32,038 nt of DNA from Desulfurococcaceae archaeon (GTDB lineage Archaea > Thermoproteota > Thermoprotei_A > Sulfolobales > NBVN01): NCBI GenBank assembly GCA_020833255.1, contig JAJHQR010000014.1, forward strand, positions 1 through 32,038, read 5' to 3'. Within the stretch, counting starts at the first letter, position 1, and each line of letters begins with the position of its first letter. This document shows, piece after piece, positions 22,600 to 30,177 of the stretch. The position numbers and the translations under genes are program-made. A model generated the notes under the pieces. It was not told where the DNA came from. It ran no database searches and saw only the letters and a program-made list of their open reading frames with translations.

Positions 22600-23869
22600 G
22601 TTACTTGATAAAGCGCTTAAAGCACTATCTAACTACCCCCTCTGCGACAGGTGTTTAGGAAGGCTTTTCGCTAAGTACGGGTTAAGATTGAGTAATCCTG
22701 AGAGAGGCAGAGCACTCAAGGTATTGCTGGCGATGAGCATACATAAAGGGCTGGGTAGCGGTAGTGACGTGTTAAGTAAGGAAGACCTAGTGAGGATCGC
22801 GGAAAACGGGGGTAGCCCGATCTCGGATCTAGTGCAACACTACGTAGGCCCTGTTAACTTAAGGAAGTGCTATATCTGCGGTAGCAAACTCGACGCGTTA
22901 TTAAGCGAGTTGACCGTTAAGTGCCTTAACCTTCTTAAGGGCAGGGAATTTAAGTCGTTGCTGATAGGCGTGGAGAAGAATTCCACCTATGAGGAGAGGG
23001 AGAGGGAAGTCGTGTTCACGTTAAGCATAGATTCTTGGGAATCGATCAGGAGGGAGGTCAAGAGGGAGGTAGGTAAGAGACTCCAGTTAATTACCGGCGT
23101 TGAACCCGGTTTTAAAGAACCTGACGTCTTACTAGTTCTTAATCTAGACACGAAGGAAGTTAGGGTTAGGTCCTCCCAGATATTTCTTAAAGGATACTAC
23201 CTCAAGTTAGGAAGGAACATATCTCAGAGATGGTGGTATTCTAAAAACGGTGGTTTAAGATATAAAGCGTCTGTTGAGGGGGTCGCGGAAAAATTAGCGA
23301 GTGTTTTCTCAAGCGACGGCATCTTAATACACGCGGCGGGGCGGGAGGATTCTGACGCGAGAATGCTAGGCAGTGGGAGACCTCTAATCATTGAGGTAAT
23401 CAACCCCCGCAAGAAGAGCTTCGAGTTAGAGAGGGTGAACGAAGTATTACGTGATGATTGGGTTAAGATAAAGATACTTACAACAACGTCTTCAGGAGAG
23501 CTTGAGGAGGTTAAGAAAGCTAGGAAACCTAAGGTGTATAGGGTGGTTGCTTACGTGCCTGAAGGTCTTGAAGAAGAAGATCTTAAGAGGGTTGAGAACG
23601 GATTAAGTAACGCCGTAATATTTCAGAGAACCCCTAAGAGAATACTTAAGAGAAAGAAAGATGTTTTGAGGAAAAGAGCGGTGCATAAGCTAATTGCTAG
23701 AATGCTCTCCAAGAACTTGATGGAGTTAATAGTGGTGTGCGAGAGCGGGCTTTACGTTAAAGAGGTTGTCACGGGCGATGAAGGCCGCACCAACCCCTCA
23801 GTTAGCTCATTACTGGGTAAGGAGTCACTCCCCGTATTTCTGGATGTCCTGGAGTACGTGAAGGACTGA
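22580..23869 (+). CDS. pus10: tRNA pseudouridine synthase Pus10
   Basis: A 429-residue archaeal-type Pus10, which makes pseudouridine 55 and, in many archaea, 54 in the T-loop of tRNA. An N-terminal zinc region contains CDRC (22-25) and CYIC (97-100), followed by a THUMP-like domain. The catalytic domain carries GREDSDARMLGSGRP (254-268). By alignment with the RTD motif of TruA the catalytic aspartate is probably D257. A C-terminal domain completes the family length. It overlaps SRP54 by 20 bases and ends 11 bases before the convergent prenyl transferase gene. Confidence 0.93.
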   Translation: MSHLNNELLDKALKALSNYPLCDRCLGRLFAKYGLRLSNPERGRALKVLLAMSIHKGLGSGSDVLSKEDLVRIAENGGSPISDLVQHYVGPVNLRKCYICGSKLDALLSELTVKCLNLLKGREFKSLLIGVEKNSTYEEREREVVFTLSIDSWESIRREVKREVGKRLQLITGVEPGFKEPDVLLVLNLDTKEVRVRSSQIFLKGYYLKLGRNISQRWWYSKNGGLRYKASVEGVAEKLASVFSSDGILIHAAGREDSDARMLGSGRPLIIEVINPRKKSFELERVNEVLRDDWVKIKILTTTSSGELEEVKKARKPKVYRVVAYVPEGLEEEDLKRVENGLSNAVIFQRTPKRILKRKKDVLRKRAVHKLIARMLSKNLMELIVVCESGLYVKEVVTGDEGRTNPSVSSLLGKESLPVFLDVLEYVKD

Positions 23870-23880
23870 GCACGCAATCA

Positions 23881-24738
23881 TCATGCCCCGAACCTCCTCT
23901 GCCTTCTTTGATAAGCTCTGATAGCTCTCAACAAATCAATACGCCTGAATTCAGGCCAAAAAACATCGCAGAAGTAAAGCTCGCTGTAAGCTATATGCCA
24001 TAAGAGGAAGTTACTTATGCGTAACTCACCCGAGGTCCTTATCACTAAATCAGGTTCTGACAAACCCGACGTAGGGAAATGCGACGCTCCCGGAAGGTAC
24101 TTCATGAAAAGCTCCTCACTTATCTCGTCTACACGTACCCTACCCTCCCTCACGTCCTCGGCTAACACCCTAACCGCATCCACTATCTCCTGCCTACCAC
24201 CATAGCAGAGAGCTACGTTAAGGAATTTCTCGCTATACTGACTACTTAATTCCTCGATTCTCCTTATCTCAGACCTCAGGTCTTCCGGTATTATGTCTAG
24301 CCTCCCTAAAAACCTCACACGCACCCTGTGTTTCTCAAGTACTCGCTCGCTGATAAACCTATCTACCCCCTTCTTCATCAAATTAAATAGGTGGGTCTTC
24401 TCCTCCTCAGACCTCTTAATGCAGTTCTCGTATGACATAGCGTAGACAGTCACTACCTTAACCCCCAGCTCCCAAAGCCACTTAAGGACTTCCTCAAGTC
24501 TTTCATAACCAACTTCATGACCCACGTTCACGTCAAAACCTTGACTCCTAGCCCACCTCCTATTCCCGTCAGGAATTATAGCTATGTGTTTAGGCATAGG
24601 GCCGTCGGAAATCTGAGTGTATAGCCAGTTCTCGTAGAAACCGTAAATTAACTTACCTAGAGGTCTAGAAACGAACCTAAGTCTCCGACTCAAATCCCTC
24701 GCTAGCTTAGCAAGAGATAGCATTAACTCCGTCAACAT
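23881..24738 (-). CDS. uppS: Z-polyprenyl diphosphate synthase (UppS family)
   Basis: A 285-residue cis-prenyl transferase that extends an allylic diphosphate with isopentenyl units to make the long polyprenyl carrier used for N-glycosylation. HIAIIPDGNRRWA (51-63), with catalytic D57, is the family signature. YAMSYENCIKRSEEE (about 100-114) and the C-terminal DLVIRTSGELRISNFLLW followed by YSELYF are intact. A roughly 45-residue N-terminal helical extension with basic residues precedes the core and may contact the membrane. It draws on the same isoprenoid supply as the mevalonate operon at 9974-14823. GAGGGG directly precedes the ATG. Confidence 0.95.
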   Translation of the reverse strand: MLTELMLSLAKLARDLSRRLRFVSRPLGKLIYGFYENWLYTQISDGPMPKHIAIIPDGNRRWARSQGFDVNVGHEVGYERLEEVLKWLWELGVKVVTVYAMSYENCIKRSEEEKTHLFNLMKKGVDRFISERVLEKHRVRVRFLGRLDIIPEDLRSEIRRIEELSSQYSEKFLNVALCYGGRQEIVDAVRVLAEDVREGRVRVDEISEELFMKYLPGASHFPTSGLSEPDLVIRTSGELRISNFLLWHIAYSELYFCDVFWPEFRRIDLLRAIRAYQRRQRRFGA

Positions 24739-24793
24739 CCCCTCTAAACAAGTTAGTGTATTGCGAGCTAAAAATTCGTGTTCTAGAGTAGCG

Positions 24794-24801
24794 CTTATTA
24801 A
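24794..24801 (+). promoter_or_regulatory. TATA box for S8e
   Basis: CTTATTAA predicts a start near 24824. GGGTGG (24835-24840) then serves as a ribosome-binding site six bases before the GTG at 24847. Confidence 0.45.
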
Positions 24802-24846
24802 CCTTTACTAGATGATAGTCTTAGTCGTGAGATAGGGTGGCGTTAC

Positions 24847-25233
24847 GTGGGCATATACCAAGGAAATGACTTCAGGAAAGTAAGTGGGGGTAGGAGAAGA
24901 CCGCATAGAATGAATAGAAAGTACGAGTTAGGGAGATTCCCCACGATGACCACGGTTAGCGAGGAAGAGGAGATAGAGACTTTACGGGTGAGGGGAGGGA
25001 ACCTAAAAATACGTTGTAAGAAAGCTTTATACGCTAACGTAGCAGACCCCTCAACCAACACAGTCAAGAAGGTGAAGATAATTAAGGTTGTTGAGACCCC
25101 AGCTAACAGAGAATTAGCTAGACTCTCAGTGATTACTAAAGGCACGATAATAGAGACGGAGCTCGGCTTAGCTAAAGTAACGTCAAGACCTGGTCAGGAC
25201 GGAACTGTTAACGCTGTTTTAATTAAAGAGTGA
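24847..25233 (+). CDS. rps8e: Ribosomal protein S8e
   Basis: A 128-residue small-subunit ribosomal protein. The opening GIYQGNDFRKVSGGRRRPHR is the S8e signature, followed by KYELGRFPTMTTV and a C-terminal half ending RPGQDGTVNAVLIKE. Archaeal S8e is shorter than the eukaryotic form, and this length is normal. GTG is the start codon. It leads a plus-strand series S8e, SRP19, Gar1 and TFB, although each gap contains possible promoter sequence, so this may not be a single operon. Confidence 0.96.
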   Translation: MGIYQGNDFRKVSGGRRRPHRMNRKYELGRFPTMTTVSEEEEIETLRVRGGNLKIRCKKALYANVADPSTNTVKKVKIIKVVETPANRELARLSVITKGTIIETELGLAKVTSRPGQDGTVNAVLIKE

Positions 25234-25296
25234 TGACGCTGAAGAAACACACAACTCTGCCTCAATAATAAGCAAGACCTACTCCGGTGTCTTTAA

Positions 25297-25590
25297 GTGA
25301 AGGAATACGTCATATGGCCTGAATACCTATCAGCGAATCTCAGTAGGAGGAGGGGAAGGAGGGTTAATAAGGCGTTATCTGTGGCCAAGATAAAACCGGA
25401 AGCAGTCCTCAAAGCATGCACTGAGCTAAACTGGAAGTGCAGGATCGAGGAGGGCAGATACCCGCGCACGTGGTTTGAGTCTCACGGTTTTAAAATAATT
25501 GTTGTGCTAGAGAATGAAGTGGGGAACAAGCACAAATTAATCAAAACTCTAGCAAGTAAGTTGAAAGAAATCGGCGAGAAACCCGCTTAA
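25297..25590 (+). CDS. srp19: Signal recognition particle subunit SRP19
   Basis: A 97-residue RNA-binding protein that clamps helices 6 and 8 of SRP RNA and allows SRP54 to bind. VIWPEYLSANLSRRRGRRV (4-22) is the family signature, and PRTWFESHGFKIIV follows in the middle. Length is typical. The start codon is GTG. An AT-rich CAATAATAA about 30 bases upstream may be its promoter, making the mRNA almost leaderless. Confidence 0.95.
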   Translation: MKEYVIWPEYLSANLSRRRGRRVNKALSVAKIKPEAVLKACTELNWKCRIEEGRYPRTWFESHGFKIIVVLENEVGNKHKLIKTLASKLKEIGEKPA

Positions 25591-25693
25591 TTCGATTAAG
25601 CAGTGTTTTAATGTATTACGTAGGCACATAAAAATACAGCTCACGAATAAAGTAAGGTATTACATTAATTATTACTTTTAAGTCCGGACATAG

Positions 25694-25699
25694 TATAAA
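25694..25699 (+). promoter_or_regulatory. TATA box for gar1-tfb
   Basis: TATAAA is centred about 24 nt before the TTG start at 25721, so a leaderless TTG-initiated message is predicted. The 130-bp gap before it (25591-25720) is AT-rich with nothing else recognisable. Confidence 0.55.
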
Positions 25700-25720
25700 G
25701 TCTTAGCTCAGGGACCTCCC

Positions 25721-25963
25721 TTGATCAAATTAGGGTACTACCTTCATAAAACTCCTTCAGGAAAACTCATCGTCAAGATCAGCGGTAAGAAACCGCCTAA
25801 ACTCGGGAGTAAAGTAGTTGATGGTAGGGGGGACCTACTAGGTATTGTGACTGACGTGATAGGTCCTGTAAGCTCGCCGTACGCCGTGATCAAGCCGCTC
25901 AAAGCTAGTCTAAGCCTTAACCAGTTTGAGGAAGTCTACGTAAAGCCGGCGAGAGGTGATTGA
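25721..25963 (+). CDS. gar1: H/ACA RNP protein Gar1
   Basis: An 80-residue Gar1, the H/ACA particle subunit that contacts Cbf5 and helps release product RNA. The strand pattern GKLIVKI, GSKVVDGRGDLLGIVTDVIGPVSSPYAVIKP is the Gar1 beta-barrel core, with the conserved GxVxDVxGP-xxPY motif. The glycine-arginine-rich tails of eukaryotic Gar1 are absent, as usual in archaea. The start codon is TTG, supported by the TATA box spacing. The 3' end overlaps the tracked TFB start, and Gar1-TFB adjacency is a recurring archaeal arrangement. Confidence 0.9.
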   Translation: MIKLGYYLHKTPSGKLIVKISGKKPPKLGSKVVDGRGDLLGIVTDVIGPVSSPYAVIKPLKASLSLNQFEEVYVKPARGD

Positions 25964-25964
25964 C

Positions 25965-26828
25965 GTGTCTTCATGCCCTCAATCATCAATAATATACGAT
26001 GAGGTCAGGGGAGAATACATATGTACCGAGACGGGTGAGGTATTAGAGGAAAGACTGGTTGACGTAGGTCCTGAATGGAGATCTTTTGAAGTAATTAGCG
26101 ATACGGGTAGGGTGAGAGGCAGTGAGCCGGTGACTAGTAAGGTCCACGACTACGGTCTATCGACAACAATAGACGAGCACTCATACGAGGGGAGGAAATT
26201 AAACGAGCTTAACAAGTCTTCCAGAGTACTCAGCAGGGAGAAGAGATTAGTGAAAGCTCTGCAACTAACGAACTCAATAATAAACAGGCTAAACCTCCCT
26301 AACTCAGACCTAATAAAAAATGAGGTCGGGATGATAGTAAACAAGCTCTACCGTAAGAACATAATAAAGAAGAAGAACATGCGAGCCATGATAGCTGCGG
26401 TAATCATCACCGCTCTCAAGAACCATAACATCCCGCTAAACACTAGAGAAATCCTTAATCTATGTCAAGTAACTCAGAGAGAGGCCTGGAAAGCACTCCT
26501 CAAAATCCACAGAGATTCTGGGGAGAGGATACGGCTGAACGTGGTAGATCCCTTAAGTTACGTGAGGCAGTACTCATGCCTTCTGGAAGTCACGCCGGAG
26601 ACAGAGTCTCTCGCCATGAAGTTAGTGACCACCGCCAAGAACTCGGGGATAACGTCCGGTAAAGGCCCTCAAGGCATTGCCGCGGCAGCACTCTACATAG
26701 CCTCAATATTGATGAACGAAAAGCAAACACAGCAAAACATTTCTGAGAAACTCGGCGTTACTGAAGTGACTTTAAGGAATAGGTATAGGGACTTAATAGA
26801 AGGGCTGGATATACTGGTAGAACTCTGA
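25965..26828 (+). CDS. tfb: Transcription initiation factor TFB (TFIIB homologue)
   Basis: A 287-residue factor that binds BRE and TBP-DNA and recruits RNA polymerase. The N-terminal ribbon reads CPQSSIIYDEVRGEYICTETGEVL: only two of the usual four cysteines remain, as in the TFB1 of Sulfolobales. The B-reader/linker core VDVGPEWRSFE and HDYGLSTTID follow, then two cyclin repeats, the second ending in the helix-turn-helix ISEKLGVTEVTLRNRYRDL. The first cyclin repeat is divergent. GTG 25965 is preferred to the tracked GTG 25956 because GAGGTGAT ends four bases before it. The gene follows gar1 with essentially no gap. Confidence 0.93.
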   Translation: MSSCPQSSIIYDEVRGEYICTETGEVLEERLVDVGPEWRSFEVISDTGRVRGSEPVTSKVHDYGLSTTIDEHSYEGRKLNELNKSSRVLSREKRLVKALQLTNSIINRLNLPNSDLIKNEVGMIVNKLYRKNIIKKKNMRAMIAAVIITALKNHNIPLNTREILNLCQVTQREAWKALLKIHRDSGERIRLNVVDPLSYVRQYSCLLEVTPETESLAMKLVTTAKNSGITSGKGPQGIAAAALYIASILMNEKQTQQNISEKLGVTEVTLRNRYRDLIEGLDILVEL

Positions 26829-26845
26829 TTCACGCGACTAGGTCA

Positions 26846-27178
26846 TTACAGGTCCAACAACCTAAACTTAATTAGTTTGACTTCCGTATCATCCGTTATT
26901 CTCTGCTTACCGTATATCTTCCTTAACTCGTTGAGGAGGTCTTCCTTACTCCTAAACCCGTCGTCTCTCGCGTCAGAATCCGTTAACTCACTCACCTTCT
27001 TCACGGTGACCGACTCAATAATAGCTCTACCAACGTGAACGTCCCCAACCCTCACATCCACTATATCGCCTTTCTTAACGTTGGAGCTAAGCCTTATAGT
27101 AGTTGTCTTCTTACCTAATATTATGCTCCTCCCGTACTCCTTCTTGAAAACCAAGGTCTTCCTCACAGATCTCACCAA
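26846..27178 (-). CDS. ASCH-domain protein
   Basis: A 110-residue PUA-like ASCH domain of the kind proposed to bind RNA or act in tRNA or translation contexts. The family features are visible: FKKEYGRSIILGKKTTTIRL near the N-terminus, VKKGDIVDVRVG in the middle, and the KVSELTDSDARDDGF box followed by an acidic C-terminal strand. The tracked start is TTG (27178), with an adjacent in-frame GTG at 27175. A TATA-like element about 26 nt upstream suggests an independent, leaderless transcript. The biological role is undefined. Confidence 0.85.
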   Translation of the reverse strand: MVRSVRKTLVFKKEYGRSIILGKKTTTIRLSSNVKKGDIVDVRVGDVHVGRAIIESVTVKKVSELTDSDARDDGFRSKEDLLNELRKIYGKQRITDDTEVKLIKFRLLDL

Positions 27179-27202
27179 ACCCTAAATTATTGATTTCAGT
27201 CT

Positions 27203-27210
27203 CTCGGCTT
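27203..27210 (-). promoter_or_regulatory. TATA box for ASCH gene
   Basis: The minus strand reads TTTTAAAG at the very 3' end of the DUF460 gene, about 26-30 nt before the TTG/GTG start. Confidence 0.35.
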
Positions 27211-29195
27211 TAAAACTCTCTGCCCTTCCTATACTCCTCAATTAAAGCGTTAATATCCTCGTACGTCAGACCATACCTCTTCTTCCTCCTTTCCTCAGAT
27301 AACTGAGGAACTAAAGCAATAACTCTGTCGAAGGAGTTTCTATCCGCGACCACGAGACATTCATTAACCTCGAAAACCTCCTCAGCCGAGACCGCAGGTA
27401 TTGACTCTTCCTCTATTAAGTGCTTACTCAAGCCTAGCGCCGTAGGAGGTAGGAGGAAGCCTAGTCTCGCACTCTCAACGAGTTCCCGCGCCTCCTTGAG
27501 AGCCTCAGTTACGTTATACGTGAACGCTACGAGAACCCCTCCCCTCTCATCCCTTAAGAACTTGAGGCACTTGTCGTTATATACGGGGACTAACACGTGT
27601 GTACCCGCGTAAAGCTTCATAAACAGATTCTCATAGTTGATAGCCTTAGACTTCAACACGCTATTCTCATTCTCCAATATCCTCAAACGTGCTTCAAGAT
27701 TCCTCACCCTCTGCATAAGCTCACTCACTTTCCTATCCTTAAGAACCCTCTCATTAAGTTCCGACGTCACAGCATCTAAACGCGAGGAGAGCTCGCGTAC
27801 CGCGTTCTCCAACTCAAGAACTCTTTGCTTGTAGAATTCTTTCTCCCTCTCAAGAACGCTCACCCTCTCCTTAAGCGCTTCCTCCACCCTAGGTGCTTGA
27901 GCCGTTACATCACTCTTCAAAACAACTGCGGATTCTTTCCTCTCCTCCCGAACATAATCGTTTATCACTTCCTCAATTATGGTGGAGAGATCCTCGTTCA
28001 TCAATACCTTGACCTTATACCTCTGTAAATTCACGTCGTAGAACCCCATCTCCCTCAGCTTGTAAGACAGCTTATCCAGCTTTTCCTGAAATTCCCCGTA
28101 AGCCTTAAGCGCGGCTGCTAAAGCGTCTCTCTCATGCGTGTTCTTAACATCTATTGACGGATGACGCTTAACGAACTCGGATACAGCCACCTCCTTCTCC
28201 GCGGTACTCAACGATTTCTGAGGCACGTACAGCAACGCGCCGAGAGACGCAGCCAACTTCCTGCACATCTCCGGCGGGGGGTTCTTATCAGTCGCTACCA
28301 GTACTGGACGACCTAACTTAACGAGCAGGTTATGTATGTCCCCCCTATCAAGCTCCCTCCCCGACGTAACGTACACTAAATTCATGTCTAGGTCTAGAAC
28401 CGCTAAACCGACATTAACTCCCGGATCATACCCTACTATCAAGTAACGCTCCTCATCACCCCTCCTCAACTCTACGAGATCGCTGAGGAAGCTCTTGTTG
28501 AGAACAGGCTTAATCTTAACTACCACGTCCTTACCCTTAACCTGTTTTATGAGGCCGTAAAGCCTCTCACGCGGCGTGTAGACGGTGAAGAGAGCTTTCT
28601 CAACACCTCCGTCGCTCTTCCTGACCGTGAGGTCGTAATCTATGTTATTCTTGTCTAAAACCTCCTTTATCTTCCTGACGTGTCTGGTGACTATAGCGCG
28701 GAGATTCCTGACGTACTTCTCCGTCCTAGAACCCCCGGCTATCCCGGAACGCCCTGGATACACGTAGATCTTGACCTTATCCTCGAAAACCCTTAACCTA
28801 CTACCGTAACCTTCCCTCGCTAAGTACGCTATGACTAGGGCGGTCTTGAAAGGATCTAGCTTACTTTTGTCGCCGACGAGCCCTGCCTTCTCAGCTAGGT
28901 ACTGAATCTTGACAGGCTTGCCTGACTCAACGTTAACCTGAACTAACGTGATGCTTGGGGGGAGCATCTTAATTACTCTGAGTAAGTCCCTCTTACTACC
29001 GCCTAGCTCGAGCACGTTATCCGTGGCTAGGACGTCAGGTTTTATCTCCCAGAGCTCCCTAATCAAGCCGCCGAAGCTAACCTCCTTAACCGCTTTAAGA
29101 ACCTCACCCTCTAGAAACACCATCGCGTACCTAAACTGTGATAAGTCGCTACCAGACCTGATTATATCAATACCTACTATCTTGTCAGAACTCAT
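27210..29195 (-). CDS. DUF460 protein with two RNase H-like domains and coiled coil
   Basis: A 661-residue protein of the archaeal DUF460 family. Residues 1-135 resemble an RNase H/RuvC-like fold: VGIDIIRSG at the start and a C-terminal DPFKTALVIAYLAREGYG helix. A second, clearer copy spans about 250-370 with VGYDPGVNVGLAVLD (254-268), the KSLSTAEKEVAV loop, and HERDALAAALKAY (354-366) carrying the terminal acidic residue. A long charged coiled coil runs from about 435 to 530, and an alpha/beta tail ends the protein. Its start overlaps the end of rio2 by 11 bases. The nuclease fold suggests action on nucleic acid; the substrate is not known. Confidence 0.8.
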   Translation of the reverse strand: MSSDKIVGIDIIRSGSDLSQFRYAMVFLEGEVLKAVKEVSFGGLIRELWEIKPDVLATDNVLELGGSKRDLLRVIKMLPPSITLVQVNVESGKPVKIQYLAEKAGLVGDKSKLDPFKTALVIAYLAREGYGSRLRVFEDKVKIYVYPGRSGIAGGSRTEKYVRNLRAIVTRHVRKIKEVLDKNNIDYDLTVRKSDGGVEKALFTVYTPRERLYGLIKQVKGKDVVVKIKPVLNKSFLSDLVELRRGDEERYLIVGYDPGVNVGLAVLDLDMNLVYVTSGRELDRGDIHNLLVKLGRPVLVATDKNPPPEMCRKLAASLGALLYVPQKSLSTAEKEVAVSEFVKRHPSIDVKNTHERDALAAALKAYGEFQEKLDKLSYKLREMGFYDVNLQRYKVKVLMNEDLSTIIEEVINDYVREERKESAVVLKSDVTAQAPRVEEALKERVSVLEREKEFYKQRVLELENAVRELSSRLDAVTSELNERVLKDRKVSELMQRVRNLEARLRILENENSVLKSKAINYENLFMKLYAGTHVLVPVYNDKCLKFLRDERGGVLVAFTYNVTEALKEARELVESARLGFLLPPTALGLSKHLIEEESIPAVSAEEVFEVNECLVVADRNSFDRVIALVPQLSEERRKKRYGLTYEDINALIEEYRKGREF

Positions 29196-30084
29196 CTCTC
29201 AAACCCTTCACAAACTCTAGGCAGTCACCCACTCTCTTCTCCAAGTTATAACGTTCTTTGAAGAATTTAACCATGTAAGAAACGTCTCTGAGGAGGAGTT
29301 CCTCGGCTCTAGGATCGTCTTTATAGACGTACTGAGGCCAGTCAATAATATAGGGCTTCTCACCCTCATCAACACTAACCAACACGTTATACTCGCTTAA
29401 GTCTCCGTGGATAATGCCTAAATACACGTAAGCACTTCTCAGAGCCATCATTACACACCTCAGAATATTCTCAGGCGCTAAAGCCTCTCTATACCTATAT
29501 AATTCGACACCGCTCACGTAATCCATGACTACAGAGTGTTCTACGTGAGCGTAGACTCTTGGGACGAACTGCGTGTAGTCGCTTAACCTACTCAAGACCT
29601 CGTACTCCTTACTCGCAGCACTTCTCGAGTGCGTGAACCACCTACCCTCATCTAAGGAGTAAGTCCTCACCCTCTTAACTTTCTGGAAGCTAATACGCCC
29701 TATCTTATAGAACTTGACCGCGACTACCCTACCCTCAGGGGTCTTAGCGATGTAGATCTCGCTCTCCTTCCCAACCCCGACTCTAGTCCCTATATAACCT
29801 AACACCCCGGAATCACTTAACTTCTTAAGAGCTACCAGGTCTAGTCCTAGGTAGGTAAGCCTGAAGCTTTGAGTGACTTTATGCTTAACAACCGCTTTCA
29901 CATCCATTAACTCGCGGAGAGATTTAATCACGCGTGAGGGAGGAAGCTTAGCGACTTTCTCGATCAATTCTAAAGGTACGTACTCATACTTAGTACTCAT
30001 GCTATTAAGCACCGTCAATATCTTAAAGCTTTCATCACTCAGATCTCTGTAAATCAGCGCTAACTCCTTCAGCCCCTTAACCAC
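29185..30084 (-). CDS. rio2: Atypical protein kinase RIO2
   Basis: A 299-residue RIO2 kinase/ATPase needed for final maturation of the small ribosomal subunit. The N-terminal winged-helix domain (about 1-90) is characteristic of RIO2 and absent from RIO1. The ATP loop is VGVGKESEIY (102-111), the lysine strand VVAVKFYKIG follows, the catalytic loop is HGDLSEYN (226-233) and the metal-binding motif is IIDWPQ (247-252). The start is GTG 30084, directly after the box C/D RNA at 30091-30149. It overlaps the DUF460 gene by 11 bases, so the two share an mRNA. Confidence 0.94.
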   Translation of the reverse strand: MVKGLKELALIYRDLSDESFKILTVLNSMSTKYEYVPLELIEKVAKLPPSRVIKSLRELMDVKAVVKHKVTQSFRLTYLGLDLVALKKLSDSGVLGYIGTRVGVGKESEIYIAKTPEGRVVAVKFYKIGRISFQKVKRVRTYSLDEGRWFTHSRSAASKEYEVLSRLSDYTQFVPRVYAHVEHSVVMDYVSGVELYRYREALAPENILRCVMMALRSAYVYLGIIHGDLSEYNVLVSVDEGEKPYIIDWPQYVYKDDPRAEELLLRDVSYMVKFFKERYNLEKRVGDCLEFVKGLRDEF

Positions 30085-30090
30085 CCCCTA

Positions 30091-30149
30091 GAAGCTCAGG
30101 TAACGAACCTTACATCACTGCTCAGACCCGGGTTCACTCATCACTTCCA
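30091..30149 (-). ncRNA. Box C/D guide sRNA
   Basis: On the minus strand the order is: box C GTGATGA (30144-30138), 12-nt guide GTGAACCCGGGT, box D' CTGA (30125-30122), spacer GCA, box C' GTGATGT (30118-30112), 12-nt guide AAGGTTCGTTAC, box D CTGA (30099-30096). All four boxes, both guide lengths and the 3-nt D'-C' spacer are canonical for archaeal dual guides that direct 2'-O-methylation. A short GAA/TTC end pairing is possible. The D' guide is complementary over 11 of 12 bases to the T-arm of tRNA-Asp in this window, and the N+5 rule points to the G at tRNA position 51. The D guide target is not found here. Confidence 0.9.
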
Positions 30150-30170
30150 CGCGAAAAACCGTTAGGGAAT

Positions 30171-30177
30171 TAATAAT
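30171..30177 (-). promoter_or_regulatory. TATA box for C/D sRNA-rio2 transcript
   Basis: The minus strand reads TTATTAA, centred 26 nt before position 30148. That is exactly where the sRNA begins, so the sRNA would form the 5' end of the rio2 mRNA. Confidence 0.45.

Noticed and set aside
25230-25260. Box C-like GTGATGA at the S8e stop codon
   Set aside because: CTGA follows after only two bases and no second pair of boxes exists.
26462-26662. 66-aa ORF inside TFB in another frame
   Set aside because: It lies within the conserved cyclin repeats of TFB and has no recognisable protein features.
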